Position numbers and translations under genes: made by a program
The notes under the pieces: model-generated
What the model was told of the DNA's origin: nothing
Databases searched by the model: none
Seen by the model: only the letters and a program-made list of their open reading frames with translations
In this document: piece by piece, positions 1 through 9,004 of the stretch
Layout of the letters: each line of letters starts with the position of its first letter
How positions within the stretch are numbered: position 1 is the first letter of the stretch
Assembly (NCBI RefSeq): GCF_018403745.1
Contig: NZ_BOVP01000010.1
Coordinates: 1 to 62,237 of the forward strand
Source: Lactococcus formosensis
GTDB lineage: Bacteria; Bacillota; Bacilli; Lactobacillales; Streptococcaceae
Reading direction: 5' to 3'
DNA length: 62,237 nt

Positions 1-3
1 GTT

Positions 4-75
4 GCGAACGTAGTTCAGGGGTAGAACACAACCTTGCCATGGTTGGGGTCGCGAGTTCGAATCTCGTCGTTCGCT
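4..75 (+). tRNA. tRNA-Gly (GCC)
   Basis: Full cloverleaf: acceptor GCGAACG pairs with CGTTCGC, the anticodon loop TTGCCAT gives GCC, and the T-loop is TTCGAAT. CCA is not encoded. It is the first of ten same-strand tRNA genes and starts three bases into the window, which fits a cluster following an rRNA operon just outside. Confidence 0.95.
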
Positions 76-92
76 TTAAAATTAAATATTAT

Positions 93-166
93 GCACCCGT
101 GGCTCAACTGGATAGAGTACCTGACTACGAATCAGGCGGTTGCAGGTTCGAATCCTGCCGGGTGCA
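93..166 (+). tRNA. tRNA-Arg (ACG)
   Basis: Acceptor GCACCCG pairs with CGGGTGC. The anticodon loop CTACGAA gives ACG, expected to be edited to ICG and to read CGU/CGC/CGA. Discriminator A; no encoded CCA. Confidence 0.95.
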
Positions 167-207
167 TTGATTTCTGAAAGAAATCATGATGATAATAAAC
201 TTTATCT

Positions 208-281
208 CGGGAAGTAGCTCAGCTTGGTAGAGTACTTGGTTTGGGACCAAGGTGTCGCAGGTTCGAATCCTGTCTTCCCGA
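208..281 (+). tRNA. tRNA-Pro (TGG)
   Basis: Acceptor CGGGAAG pairs with CTTCCCG. The anticodon stem CTTGG/CCAAG encloses loop TTTGGGA, anticodon TGG. The 41-base spacer before it contains no gene. Confidence 0.95.
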
Positions 282-309
282 TTGATAGCTTAGTCTATCA
301 GAAGTTTTT

Positions 310-383
310 GGCGGTGTAGCTCAGCTGGCTAGAGCGTTCGGTTCATACCCGAGAGGTCGGGGGTTCGATCCCCTTCGCCGCTA
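310..383 (+). tRNA. tRNA-Met (CAT), elongator type
   Basis: The anticodon loop reads CAT. The acceptor begins GGCGGTG and pairs through position 72 with one G-U, as in elongator methionine tRNAs; the unpaired first position expected of an initiator is absent. The elongator identity is inferred from this pairing and from similarity to Gram-positive elongator tRNA-Met. Confidence 0.88.
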
Positions 384-398
384 TTATATTTTACAGCT

Positions 399-472
399 GG
401 ATCTTTAGCTCAGTTGGTTAGAGCTCTCGGCTCATAACCGAGCGGTCGTTGGTTCGAATCCAACAAGATCCA
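399..472 (+). tRNA. tRNA-Ile2 (CAT, probably lysidine-modified)
   Basis: The anticodon loop CTCATAA reads CAT, but the body (start GGATCTTTAGCTCAG) resembles the minor isoleucine tRNA of Bacillus, whose C34 is converted to lysidine by TilS so that it decodes AUA. Automated callers may label it tRNA-Met. It sits 15 bases after the elongator tRNA-Met. Confidence 0.82.
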
Positions 473-478
473 CTTTTT

Positions 479-568
479 GGAGGATTACCCAAGTCCGGCT
501 GAAGGGAACGGTCTTGAAAACCGTCAGGCGGGTAAAACCGTGCGTGGGTTCGAATCCCACATCCTCCT
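479..568 (+). tRNA. tRNA-Ser (TGA)
   Basis: A 90-nt class II tRNA with a long variable arm. Acceptor GGAGGAT pairs with ATCCTCC; anticodon TGA sits in loop CTTGAAA. Any open reading frame drawn across these tRNAs is an artefact. Confidence 0.95.
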
Positions 569-575
569 TTCCTTT

Positions 576-648
576 GGCTCGGTAGCTCAGTTGGTAGAGC
601 AATGGATTGAAGCTCCATGTGTCGGCGGTTCGATTCCGTCTCGCGCCA
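576..648 (+). tRNA. tRNA-Phe (GAA)
   Basis: Anticodon stem ATGGA/TCCAT with loop TTGAAGC gives GAA. The acceptor 5' strand GGCTCGG faces TCGCGCC, leaving a T-C mismatch at the fourth pair (579 against 644). The rest of the molecule is normal. Confidence 0.93.
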
Positions 649-651
649 TTT

Positions 652-722
652 GCGGGTGTAGTTTAGTGGTAAAACCTCAGCCTTCCAAGCTGATGTTGTG
701 AGTTCGATTCTCATCACCCGCT
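652..722 (+). tRNA. tRNA-Gly (TCC)
   Basis: Acceptor GCGGGTG pairs with CACCCGC; loop TTCCAAG gives anticodon TCC. Discriminator T as in other glycine tRNAs. It begins three bases after tRNA-Phe, so the two must be processed from one precursor. Confidence 0.95.
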
Positions 723-762
723 TTGTTTTTCATAAAGATATGAAAAACGTTTTCAAATATGA

Positions 763-836
763 GGGAGCATAGCTCAGTTGGTTAGAGCACTGTGTTGATA
801 ACGCAGGGGTCCGAGGTTCAAATCCTCGTGTTCCCA
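763..836 (+). tRNA. tRNA-Ile (GAT)
   Basis: Acceptor GGGAGCA pairs with TGTTCCC (one G-U); anticodon loop TTGATAA gives GAT, the major isoleucine tRNA. Confidence 0.95.
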
Positions 837-874
837 TAGATGTTTATAATATCTATATATTGTGAATAACTGGT

Positions 875-962
875 GGGGAGTTACTCAAGAGGCTGAAGAG
901 GACGGTTTGCTAAATCGTTAGGTCGGGAAACCGGCGCGAGGGTTCGAATCCCTTACTCCCCT
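875..962 (+). tRNA. tRNA-Ser (GCT)
   Basis: An 88-nt class II tRNA with a long variable arm; acceptor GGGGAGT pairs with ACTCCCC and the anticodon is GCT. It is the last gene of the cluster and is followed directly by a terminator. Confidence 0.95.
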
Positions 963-970
963 TCCGTATA

Positions 971-997
971 ACGGCTATTGTTGAATAGTCGTTTTTT
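971..997 (+). terminator. terminator of the tRNA cluster
   Basis: Inverted repeat ACGGCTATT / AATAGTCGT with a GTTG loop followed by six T residues, between the last tRNA and dnaG. It separates the tRNA transcript from the dnaG-rpoD operon. Confidence 0.85.
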
Positions 998-1035
998 ATG
1001 CTTTATGTAGAATGTTCAAGATGAGAGGGGGGTAT

Positions 1036-2922
1036 ATGGCTTTTCTTACGAGCGAAGAAGTAACTGAGTTAAAAAATCAGGTAAATATTGCTGATTTAAT
1101 TTCACAATATGTACCTCTCACAAAGTCTGGGAAGAATTATTTAGGACTTTGTCCTTTTCATGGTGAAAAAACACCGAGTTTCAATGTAAATGCTGATAAA
1201 GGTTTTTATCACTGCTTTGGCTGTGGGAAATCTGGCGATGTTATTGACTTCATAAAAGATTATAAACAAGTTGGTTTTGTCGATGCAGTAAAAGATGTAG
1301 CGAGTTTTGCTGGAATTACGGTAAATATTGAGAATGATTCTACTGCTGAAAAAGATAATCCTAATGCATTGCTCTATGATATAAATAATCAAGCTGCACG
1401 GCTTTATAATATCGTTTTAACGTCTACTGAGATAGGTGAACAAGCACGACTCTATCTGGAAAAGCGTGGGATTACTTCTGAGATTATCAAGCAGTTTAAT
1501 ATCGGCTTAGCACCAGACGAAAATGATTTCATTTTTAAAAATCTCTCTGGAAAATTTGATGAAAGTGTTCAGGCGAATTCCGGGCTTTTCAACTTTTCAA
1601 GTAACAAGGTTTTCGATGCTTTTCAAAACAGAATTATGTTTCCACTCAAAAATGAGTACGGGCATGTTGTGGGATTTTCAGGCCGAAAATGGCAAGAAAA
1701 TGATACAAGTAAGGCAAAGTATATTAATACAAGTGCAACAAAAATCTTTGATAAATCTTACGAGCTTTATAATTTGGATAGAGCAAAACCAGTTATTTCC
1801 AAAACACGTGAAGTTTACTTGATGGAAGGTTTCATGGATGTTATTGCAGCTTATAAGGCTGGTGTGTATAACGTTGTTGCGACCATGGGAACAGCTTTAA
1901 CTGAGAAACACGTAAAGCGTTTAAAAAAAATAGCTAAAAATTATGTTCTTATCTATGATGGCGATCAGGCGGGTCAAAATGCGATATATAAAGCAATTGA
2001 TTTGATTGGTGAAGAGAAGACGCAGATTGTACGTGTTCCAGAAGGTTTGGATCCAGATGATTACAGTAAAAAATATTCATTAGAATCTTTATCTGGTCTG
2101 ATGGAAAACAGCAGGATACAACCGACAGAGTTTTTAATCGATTATCTGAAGCCCGAAAATCTTTCGAATTTGCAAAACCAATTGGATTTTATTGAGCAAA
2201 TGGCACCTGTTATTGCAAGGGTTTCATCAATTACAGCACAGGATGCTTTTATAAGAAAATTAGTTGAGATTTTGCCTGATTTCGAGTATAATCAAGTAGA
2301 GCAATCTGTCAATTTAAAGCGTGAAAACGTCCTTAAAACAAGGGCAGAAGCGGGAAATTTTGAAGAGAGTTTTGGAAGCTTTTCAGAAGAAGAGTTTTCG
2401 GATTACCCTATACCTGATTTTACTGCATCGGATCAGGAGTATTATGAAACTTTTTCCTCTGCTCAAGAGGCTGTTAAAACTGTACAACAGCCTAAACTTC
2501 CAAGCTTATCGCGAAGTGAACGAGCAGAAGAACAACTTTTAAATCGAATGATTTATCATCAAAGTGTTCTTCATAAATTTGCAGAGGATGAAAATTTTCG
2601 CTTTGTACATCAGCGTTATCAGAATCTTTTTGACAAAATCATACTTGAGGTGATGAGTTTTGAAGAAATTGATCCTTCTCACTTTGGGACATCATTAGAT
2701 GCTGAGGAGAAAAATTTATTTTATCAAATCTTGAGTCTGGATCTGCCAGATGAGATAAGTAGTGAGGAGCTTGGAGATTTGGTAGCCGTTTTTGCAAAAG
2801 AAATGGAGCAAATAAAGTTTAGTGAATTGCAAAAACAATTAGAAAATGCCCAAAAAGTAGGCAACAAGGAACGTGAGTTAGAACTCACAATCCAAATTAT
2901 TAATCAGAAGAAAAAAATATAA
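1036..2922 (+). CDS. dnaG: DNA primase DnaG
   Basis: Makes RNA primers for the replicative helicase at the fork. The 628-residue product has an N-terminal CHC2 zinc finger (C39, H42, C60, C63), a TOPRIM catalytic core with EGFMDV near residue 264 and DGDQAG near residue 308, and an acidic C-terminal helicase-interaction region. I chose ATG 1036 because GAGAGGGGGG lies just upstream; an in-frame ATG at 1012 has no ribosome-binding site. It is followed after 35 bases by rpoD, the conserved order in Firmicutes, so the two are probably co-transcribed. Confidence 0.97.
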   Translation: MAFLTSEEVTELKNQVNIADLISQYVPLTKSGKNYLGLCPFHGEKTPSFNVNADKGFYHCFGCGKSGDVIDFIKDYKQVGFVDAVKDVASFAGITVNIENDSTAEKDNPNALLYDINNQAARLYNIVLTSTEIGEQARLYLEKRGITSEIIKQFNIGLAPDENDFIFKNLSGKFDESVQANSGLFNFSSNKVFDAFQNRIMFPLKNEYGHVVGFSGRKWQENDTSKAKYINTSATKIFDKSYELYNLDRAKPVISKTREVYLMEGFMDVIAAYKAGVYNVVATMGTALTEKHVKRLKKIAKNYVLIYDGDQAGQNAIYKAIDLIGEEKTQIVRVPEGLDPDDYSKKYSLESLSGLMENSRIQPTEFLIDYLKPENLSNLQNQLDFIEQMAPVIARVSSITAQDAFIRKLVEILPDFEYNQVEQSVNLKRENVLKTRAEAGNFEESFGSFSEEEFSDYPIPDFTASDQEYYETFSSAQEAVKTVQQPKLPSLSRSERAEEQLLNRMIYHQSVLHKFAEDENFRFVHQRYQNLFDKIILEVMSFEEIDPSHFGTSLDAEEKNLFYQILSLDLPDEISSEELGDLVAVFAKEMEQIKFSELQKQLENAQKVGNKERELELTIQIINQKKKI

Positions 2923-2957
2923 GTCATTACTTATATTGTTCATTGGGGAGGATTAAA

Positions 2958-4340
2958 TTGGCAAGTAATAATAAAAAAAGAATCAGTCAAATTGCAAAAG
3001 AAACTGGAATTACTAACAAAGCTTTAATCGCAAAAGCACAAGAACTTGGCATGGCGGTTAAATCTCACTCAAGTTCTATTTTTGAAGCTGAAGAAGCAAA
3101 ACTCCTTGCAGCAATGGATTTTAAACCAATTATTGTTGAAAAGGTTGATGTAGAAGAGCTGAAAGAAAAGGGTTCTAAGCATGTAACCTCTGTTAAAGAA
3201 AAAGCAGCTAAGAAAATTGATATTAAAGATTCAGATACCTTTGACAACAAAGCTTTTGATAAAGCAGTAGCAGCATATATCACAAAACGTAAACCTCTCG
3301 AAGAAGCTTTAGATGATGAAATTACAGATGAGCTTGTAGTGAAATTTGGTTTGGAAGCCGAAGCCATCGAAGATTTACTTCAACAAATCCAAGATGCCGG
3401 CATTTCGATCGTCGATAAAGAAGGAAATCCTAGTCCATTAGCTTTGCAAGCTGAAGAAGAAGAAAAGCTTGATGATAATGCAATGGATGAAATCGTAACA
3501 AATGTCCGTATTGATGATCCTGTCCGCATGTATCTTAAGGAAATCGGACGTTATCCATTGATTTCGCTCGAAGAAGAAACAAAACTTGCGGAAGCTATTG
3601 TTGCAGGTGGTGATGAAGCAGAATTTGCCAAACAAATGCTTGCAGAAGCCAACTTACGTTTGGTTGTTTCCATTGCAAAACGTTATTCTGGACGCGGGAT
3701 GCAATTCCTGGATTTGATTCAAGAAGGAAATATGGGACTTATGAAAGCTGTGGACAAATTTGACCACACTAAAGGTTTCAAATTCTCAACTTATGCGACA
3801 TGGTGGATTCGTCAAGCAATCACACGTGCGATTGCTGACCAAGCACGTACAATTCGTATTCCTGTCCACATGGTTGAAACAATCAACAAGTTGATTCGTG
3901 TGCAACGTAATCTTTTACAAGAATTGGGCCGTGATCCTTTACCAGAAGAAATCGGTAAAGAATTACACATGACGCCTGATAAAGTTCGTGAAGTCTTGAA
4001 AATTGCGCAAGAACCTGTATCATTGGAAACACCTATTGGTGAGGAAGACGATTCACATCTTGGTGATTTCATTGAAGATGATGTAATTGAAAGCCCTGTA
4101 GACTACACAAACCGTATCTTGCTTCGTGAACAGCTTGATGAAGTTATGGATACCTTGACAGACCGTGAAGAAAACGTATTGCGTATGCGTTTTGGACTTG
4201 ATGATGGACGTATGCACACACTTGAAGATGTTGGTAAACAATTTAAAGTGACACGTGAACGTATTCGTCAAATTGAAGCTAAAGCGATTAAAAAATTGCG
4301 TCATCCTCGTCGCAGCAAACCATTGCGTGACTTTATGTAA
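2958..4340 (+). CDS. rpoD: primary sigma factor RpoD (sigma-A)
   Basis: Housekeeping sigma factor directing RNA polymerase to -35/-10 promoters. Region 1.1 is followed by conserved regions 1.2 to 4.2: the 2.3/2.4 helix containing [14 protein letters not shown] and the 4.2 helix-turn-helix with [20 protein letters not shown] close to the C-terminus. The start is most likely TTG 2958, because GGGGAGGA (2945-2952) sits five bases upstream; the in-frame TTG at 2943 would fall before that site. A non-ATG start may hold translation down. It follows dnaG and is closed by a strong terminator. Confidence 0.97.
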   Translation: MASNNKKRISQIAKETGITNKALIAKAQELGMAVKSHSSSIFEAEEAKLLAAMDFKPIIVEKVDVEELKEKGSKHVTSVKEKAAKKIDIKDSDTFDNKAFDKAVAAYITKRKPLEEALDDEITDELVVKFGLEAEAIEDLLQQIQDAGISIVDKEGNPSPLALQAEEEEKLDDNAMDEIVTNVRIDDPVRMYLKEIGRYPLISLEEETKLAEAIVAGGDEAEFAKQMLAEANLRLVVSIAKRYSGRGMQFLDLIQEGNMGLMKAVDKFDHTKGFKFSTYATWWIRQAITRAIADQARTIRIPVHMVETINKLIRVQRNLLQELGRDPLPEEIGKELHMTPDKVREVLKIAQEPVSLETPIGEEDDSHLGDFIEDDVIESPVDYTNRILLREQLDEVMDTLTDREENVLRMRFGLDDGRMHTLEDVGKQFKVTRERIRQIEAKAIKKLRHPRRSKPLRDFM

Positions 4341-4343
4341 TAT

Positions 4344-4379
4344 AAAAAACTCTCTCGACAGGTGTCGAAGAGTTTTTTC
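4344..4379 (+). terminator. terminator after rpoD
   Basis: Stem AACTCT-TCGACA / TGTCGA-AGAGTT followed by TTTTTT. It ends the dnaG-rpoD transcript ahead of the heat-shock promoter of clpE. Confidence 0.92.
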
Positions 4380-4411
4380 TTATAATTGAAAAAGAATATA
4401 GTACAAAAGAT

Positions 4412-4439
4412 TTGATAAATTTGAGAGAAGTGATATAAT
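4412..4439 (+). promoter_or_regulatory. clpE promoter
   Basis: TTGATA (4412-4417), 16-base spacer, TATAAT (4434-4439). The CtsR box begins 13 bases after the -10, so a bound repressor would block initiation. Confidence 0.75.
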
Positions 4440-4452
4440 AAAAATTATTAAA

Positions 4453-4469
4453 GGTCAAAAAAGGTCAAA
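4453..4469 (+). promoter_or_regulatory. CtsR operator (direct heptamer repeat)
   Basis: GGTCAAA (4453-4459), a three-base AAA spacer and GGTCAAA (4463-4469) match the CtsR consensus exactly. CtsR represses clp genes in low-GC Gram-positives and is released on heat stress. ctsR itself is not in the window. Confidence 0.92.
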
Positions 4470-4557
4470 CTTTAAACAAAAGAAGCCAGACATGATTCTT
4501 TAATTCTAAAAAAATAAGTTAAAATAAAGAAAAGACGTAACCACAAAGGAGGAAGAG

Positions 4558-6804
4558 ATGCTCTGCCAAAATTGTAAAATAAATGAAGCGACAATTCACC
4601 TTTATACGAATGTGAATGGACAACGTAAGCAAGTGGATTTATGCCAAAATTGCTATCAAATTATGAAATCAGGAGGTCAAGAAAGTTTGTTTGCTGGGGC
4701 GACAAATATTTCTAATAATGATGACCCATTTAATCCATTTCCAGATATTTTCCAAGCCTTACATGGTAATGATCAAGGACGGACAATGACACCTCCAACA
4801 CAAGCTGGAGGTCGAGGTCCAGGAGGTCCACAAAACCCTCGTGGAAGTCAAGCACCTAAAGGACTTCTTGAAGAATTCGGAGTCAACATTACTGATGCTG
4901 CACGTCGTGGAGAAATAGATCCTGTTATCGGGCGAGATTCTGAAATTACACGTGTTATCGAAATTTTGAATCGTCGAACAAAAAATAATCCTGTTCTTAT
5001 CGGTGAACCTGGTGTTGGTAAAACAGCAGTTGTTGAAGGCTTAGCCCAAAAAATAGTTGATGGTGATGTACCACAAAAACTACAAAATAAAGAAGTTATA
5101 CGTCTCGATGTTGTTAGCCTTGTCCAAGGTACTGGTGTACGTGGGCAATTTGAAGAGCGTATGCAAAAGCTGATGGAAGAGATTCGTAAACGCGATGACG
5201 TTATCCTCTTCATTGATGAAATCCATGAAATTGTTGGTGCTGGTTCAGCAGGTGATGGCAATATGGATGCTGGAAATATCCTTAAACCGGCTTTAGCGCG
5301 TGGTGAACTACAACTTGTTGGGGCAACAACACTCAATGAATATAGAATTATCGAAAAAGACGCGGCACTTGAACGTCGGATGCAACCTGTCAAAGTTGAT
5401 GAACCCTCTGTAGATGAGACCATCACGATTTTACGTGGGATTCAAAAACGCTATGAAGACTATCATCATGTGAAATATTCAGATGAAGCAATCTTAGCTG
5501 CGGCGAATCTCTCGAACCGTTATATACAGGACCGTTTCCTTCCCGATAAAGCAATTGACTTACTGGATGAAGCGGGTTCGAAAAAGAATCTCACCCTCAA
5601 ATTTGTTGATCCAGAGGATATCAAGAAACGTATTGAGCAAGCAGAAGTACAAAAAAATGAAGCAATGCAACGTGAAGATTTTGAGAAAGCAGCCCATTTC
5701 CGTGATCAAATCGCTAAGCTTCGGGAGCTTCAAAGTCATGAGATTTCAGATACAGATATGCCAAATATCACAGAAAAAGATATAGAAGCAATCGTTGAAG
5801 AAAAAACACATATTCCTGTGGGTGATCTGAAAGAAAAAGAGCAAACACAGCTAATCAATTTGGCTGAGGACTTGAAAGAACACGTTATTGGACAAGATGA
5901 AGCGATTGATAAAATTTCTAAAGCTGTGCGTCGTTCACGTGTCGGACTTGGAAAACCTAATCGTCCTATCGGTTCATTCCTCTTTGTTGGACCGACTGGT
6001 GTAGGTAAGACTGAACTCGCTAAACAATTAGCTTATGAGCTCTTTGGCTCAAGAGATAGTATGATCCGCTTTGATATGTCGGAATACATGGAAAAACATA
6101 GTGTGGCTAAGTTGATTGGTGCGCCTCCAGGATATGTAGGGTACGAGGAAGCAGGTCAGCTGACAGAACGTGTCCGCCGTAACCCCTACAGCTTAATTTT
6201 ATTGGATGAGATTGAGAAAGCACACCCTGATGTAATGCATATGTTCTTGCAGATTCTTGATGACGGGCGTTTGACAGATGCGCAAGGGCGCACAGTTTCC
6301 TTCAAAGATTCAATCATCATTATGACCTCAAATGCGGGGACAGGTAAGGTTGAAGCAAGTGTTGGTTTTGGTGCTGCACGTGAAGGTCGTACAAATTCAG
6401 TGCTTGGGGAACTCGGTAATTTCTTCAGTCCAGAATTCATGAACCGTTTTGATGCTATCATTGAATTCTCGGCATTGAGCAAAGAAAATTTGCTTAAGAT
6501 TGTGGATTTAATGTTGGATGAAGTCAATACTCAAATCGCTCAAAATGATATTCATCTTGATGTCACACAGGCCGTTAAAGAAAAACTTGTTGACCTGGGT
6601 TATGATCCGAAAATGGGAGCACGCCCATTGCGTCGTACCATCCAAGATAATATCGAGGACGCTATTGCAGATTTTTACATTGAGCATCCTGAGTATAAAG
6701 AGTTACTTGCAGACTTGGTTGATGATAAGATTGTTATTGTGAATAAGCCTGAAGAAGTAAAGGACACAGCGGATACATCTGATAATGAAGATGAAGAGAA
6801 ATAA
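4558..6804 (+). CDS. clpE: ATP-dependent Clp unfoldase ClpE
   Basis: HSP100 unfoldase that feeds substrates to ClpP and helps reverse CtsR repression after stress. The 748-residue product shows the ClpE hallmark, an N-terminal zinc finger (C3, C6, C29, C32), a linker, AAA-1 with Walker A GEPGVGKT near residue 150, a UVR-type coiled segment near residue 380, and AAA-2 with GPTGVGKT near residue 480. ClpC-type double N-repeats are absent. The start has AAAGGAGGAAGAG upstream. It is single-gene, under the CtsR box, and ends in a terminator. Confidence 0.96.
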   Translation: MLCQNCKINEATIHLYTNVNGQRKQVDLCQNCYQIMKSGGQESLFAGATNISNNDDPFNPFPDIFQALHGNDQGRTMTPPTQAGGRGPGGPQNPRGSQAPKGLLEEFGVNITDAARRGEIDPVIGRDSEITRVIEILNRRTKNNPVLIGEPGVGKTAVVEGLAQKIVDGDVPQKLQNKEVIRLDVVSLVQGTGVRGQFEERMQKLMEEIRKRDDVILFIDEIHEIVGAGSAGDGNMDAGNILKPALARGELQLVGATTLNEYRIIEKDAALERRMQPVKVDEPSVDETITILRGIQKRYEDYHHVKYSDEAILAAANLSNRYIQDRFLPDKAIDLLDEAGSKKNLTLKFVDPEDIKKRIEQAEVQKNEAMQREDFEKAAHFRDQIAKLRELQSHEISDTDMPNITEKDIEAIVEEKTHIPVGDLKEKEQTQLINLAEDLKEHVIGQDEAIDKISKAVRRSRVGLGKPNRPIGSFLFVGPTGVGKTELAKQLAYELFGSRDSMIRFDMSEYMEKHSVAKLIGAPPGYVGYEEAGQLTERVRRNPYSLILLDEIEKAHPDVMHMFLQILDDGRLTDAQGRTVSFKDSIIIMTSNAGTGKVEASVGFGAAREGRTNSVLGELGNFFSPEFMNRFDAIIEFSALSKENLLKIVDLMLDEVNTQIAQNDIHLDVTQAVKEKLVDLGYDPKMGARPLRRTIQDNIEDAIADFYIEHPEYKELLADLVDDKIVIVNKPEEVKDTADTSDNEDEEK

Positions 6805-6805
6805 A

Positions 6806-6844
6806 AAAAAAGATAAGACCAGTTGATGGTCCTATCTTTTTTTG
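6806..6844 (+). terminator. terminator after clpE
   Basis: AAAGATAAGACCA / TGGTCCTATCTTT hairpin with one mismatch, loop GTTGA, and a following T-run. It overlaps the start of the next transcription unit. Confidence 0.88.
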
Positions 6845-6860
6845 TTAAAGTAAGGTAAAT

Positions 6861-7448
6861 ATGAAAAATACAAATCAACTTAAACAAGAGATAAAAACTT
6901 TTTTATTAGAAAAGGAATGTTATGCAACATATAATCATTGCATAACTGTTGGTGACTATGCTGAAGAAATAGGGCATGAATTTCTAAATGAAGCAGAAAG
7001 AGAGCAAGTAAGAATAGCAGGATACTTAAATGATATTTCTGCTATTTATCCCAATAATGAAAGAATTTTTGTAGCAGAAGATATGAAGATAGAGCTTTTT
7101 AAGGAAGAAAGACAATTTCCTATGATTATTCATCAAAAAATATCAAGGATAATGGCTCAAAGAGAATTTGGTATCCAAGACGAAAAAATTCTTTCAGCAA
7201 TTTCTTGCCATACTACCTTGAAGAAAAAATTTTCAAAGGTTGATTTAGTTTTATTTGTGGCTGACAAAATAAGATGGGATCAAGAAGGACAGCCTCCTTA
7301 TCTAAAGGAAATCACTCAGGCGCTAAATTATTCTTTTGAAGCAGCAGCCTTTGCTTATATTGATTATATTTTGAAACACGATATAAAAGTTATTCATCCT
7401 TGGCTTTTAGAAGCTTATGAATTTTTAAATCTGAGAAGAATTGGTTAA
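6861..7448 (+). CDS. HD-fold protein related to YqeK, degenerate HD motif
   Basis: The layout follows the YqeK/HD family (metal phosphohydrolases; YqeK proteins cleave Ap4A): H near residue 27 in the first helix, then the position normally occupied by the HD dyad, then CHTT near residue 113 and VADKI. In this 195-residue protein the dyad is ND (LNDISAIYP), so one metal-binding histidine is missing. It may be inactive or have a changed metal site. AAGGT precedes ATG. The gene is alone between terminators; the paralogue yqeK is not in this window. The family call rests on motif spacing only. Confidence 0.6.
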   Translation: MKNTNQLKQEIKTFLLEKECYATYNHCITVGDYAEEIGHEFLNEAEREQVRIAGYLNDISAIYPNNERIFVAEDMKIELFKEERQFPMIIHQKISRIMAQREFGIQDEKILSAISCHTTLKKKFSKVDLVLFVADKIRWDQEGQPPYLKEITQALNYSFEAAAFAYIDYILKHDIKVIHPWLLEAYEFLNLRRIG

Positions 7449-7559
7449 TGAAAAAACTTTATCTTTGGTGCATATTCCTTATATTTTTCGTGCTAATAAA
7501 TAACTAAAAATACTTTTAGGGGAGTACTCATACTCTGGAAAATTCTAAACGAAGAAGAC

Positions 7560-7774
7560 ATGGCTCGGAAATATGATCAAGAAACGTCTTCAAAATACAC
7601 AGCCTTTAATCAAGTCAATAATTATTTTATTGGAGCAATTAGTGGATTTGTGATAATAATCGCTCTCCCCTCATATATTTTCCTTTTTTACCCGTTTATC
7701 TTATAATAACAATTATCCTTAATGTTCAAGACTATAGGATAAGAAAAAGGAAGCTTGAAAAATTATTAAAATAA
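7560..7774 (+). pseudogene. remnant of a small membrane protein, frameshifted
   Basis: From ATG 7560 an open frame (MARKYDQETSSKYTAFNQ...) runs into a hydrophobic segment and stops early. Moving one base in the T-run near 7680 restores a natural C-terminus (VYLIITIILNVQDYRIRKRK...) ending at 7774. Frame also stays open upstream of the ATG without a start. I read it as a decayed gene of one or two membrane helices. The rest of 7449-7818 holds a 19-codon frame at 7449 that looks like chance, and a terminator. Confidence 0.4.
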
Positions 7775-7807
7775 AAAAGAATAAGCTTTTTAGGCTTATT
7801 CTTTTTT
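7775..7807. terminator. bidirectional terminator
   Basis: AAGAATAAGC / GCTTATTCTT hairpin with A-run on the left and T-run on the right, between a plus-strand unit and convergent def. It can serve both strands. Confidence 0.82.
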
Positions 7808-7818
7808 ATTTGGGGAAA

Positions 7819-8445
7819 TTATTGGACAATCAGAAGTCCATCTTTGACAGCCCAAGGTTCTTTTTCATTGATGTGATCGTAGAACATTATACCATTTGTA
7901 TGGTCGATCTCATGTTGGACACACATGGAAGGGAAATCTTTCAGACGAATCTTGTGTTTCTCACCATTTTTGTCATAGTATTCTACAGTTACACGCGCGT
8001 GACGGATAACCAGACCAGGGACTTCACGATCGACAGAAAGACAGCCTTCACCAGACTCGATAGCTGCATCTTGAACAGAGTGACTAACAATTTTAGCGTT
8101 ATACATGATTTCTGCTAACTTATAAGCTTCTTTTGGCGCTACTTCATTGCCATTTTCATCTACTTCAGGATCGTTAGGAATAAGAACAGCGATGATCTTT
8201 TTAGCAATATCGAGCTGATTGGCTGCTAAACCAACACCTGGACGGAGCTGCATTTTTTCAGCCATTGCTGGGTTTTGTGAATTACGGAGAAATTCCATCA
8301 TTTTTTCACCTAGAATGATATCTTCATCAGACAAGGGTAAGCTCACTTCATCAGCAACAGTACGTAGCGTTTCGTTTCCTTCACGGACAATATCGTCCAT
8401 GCTAATCATATGACTTGCTTTGATTAATTTTTCTTGTACAGACAT
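7819..8445 (-). CDS. def: peptide deformylase (type II)
   Basis: Removes the N-formyl group from nascent proteins; metal-dependent and essential. All three motifs are present in the 208-residue protein: GVGLAANQ (from residue 70), EGCLSV with metal ligand C135, and HEIDH (178-182) with the two metal histidines and the catalytic glutamate. The length and the insertion between motifs 1 and 2 are those of type II enzymes of Gram-positive cocci. Monocistronic, convergent with the preceding unit. Confidence 0.96.
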   Translation of the reverse strand: MSVQEKLIKASHMISMDDIVREGNETLRTVADEVSLPLSDEDIILGEKMMEFLRNSQNPAMAEKMQLRPGVGLAANQLDIAKKIIAVLIPNDPEVDENGNEVAPKEAYKLAEIMYNAKIVSHSVQDAAIESGEGCLSVDREVPGLVIRHARVTVEYYDKNGEKHKIRLKDFPSMCVQHEIDHTNGIMFYDHINEKEPWAVKDGLLIVQ

Positions 8446-8548
8446 TTTTTACTTCCTTGATATATTATTACTATTAGTTAATTATATCATAAATTTTCAG
8501 TCAAAAATGTTAAAATTGATTAAAGAGAAGGTTTATAAGGGGGCAGAA

Positions 8549-9004
8549 ATGAAAACTTATAGAAAAAATACAGCAGCAATCATTTTGAATGCAGAAAATG
8601 AAATTTTACTCTTTCAACGTGCAGACTTGCCACAAATTTGGGGCTTCCCACAAGGAGGAATTGAGACAGGTGAAGCTCCCGAACAAGCCGTAGTGAGAGA
8701 ACTTGAAGAGGAGATTGGTACGCAAGATTTTGAAATTATTGGAAAATATCCAGAACTTTTACGTTATGATTTTCCAGAAGGTATGACTTTTCCTGATTGG
8801 AGCTACGATGGACAAGAGCAACAGTATTTTCTTATCCGACTTTATCCCGAGGCTTCCATAAATGTAAAAACTGGTCATCCTGAGTTTATCAGCTATAAGG
8901 CTGTGCCTTTTGCAGATATTGATTTTAATACATTTAGTTTCAAAGCCGATGTATACCGAAAGGCCCTCACTTATTTTAAAAAAGAATTTAAGGAAATAAA
9001 ATGA
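8549..9004 (+). CDS. Nudix hydrolase, RppH-like
   Basis: The Nudix box runs from residue 36 to 58 ([20 protein letters not shown]). The WGFPQGG start and the [11 protein letters not shown] segment resemble RNA pyrophosphohydrolases and diadenosine-polyphosphate hydrolases, which remove 5' pyrophosphate from RNA or cleave Ap(n)A. I start at ATG 8549 after AAGGGGGC; the longer frame to 8420 overlaps the divergent def promoter region. Its stop overlaps the uvrB start by four bases (ATGA), so translation is coupled. Confidence 0.8.
   Translation: MKTYRKNTAAIILNAENEILLFQRADLPQIWGFPQGGIETGEAPEQAVVRELEEEIGTQDFEIIGKYPELLRYDFPEGMTFPDWSYDGQEQQYFLIRLYPEASINVKTGHPEFISYKAVPFADIDFNTFSFKADVYRKALTYFKKEFKEIK

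Noticed and set aside
418..717. Open frames on both strands across the tRNA cluster
   Set aside because: They overlap well-formed tRNA genes; the protein-like look comes from repeated tRNA arms.
4848..5426. 192-codon minus-strand frame opposite clpE
   Set aside because: Ser/Arg-rich shadow of a conserved gene with no ribosome-binding site.
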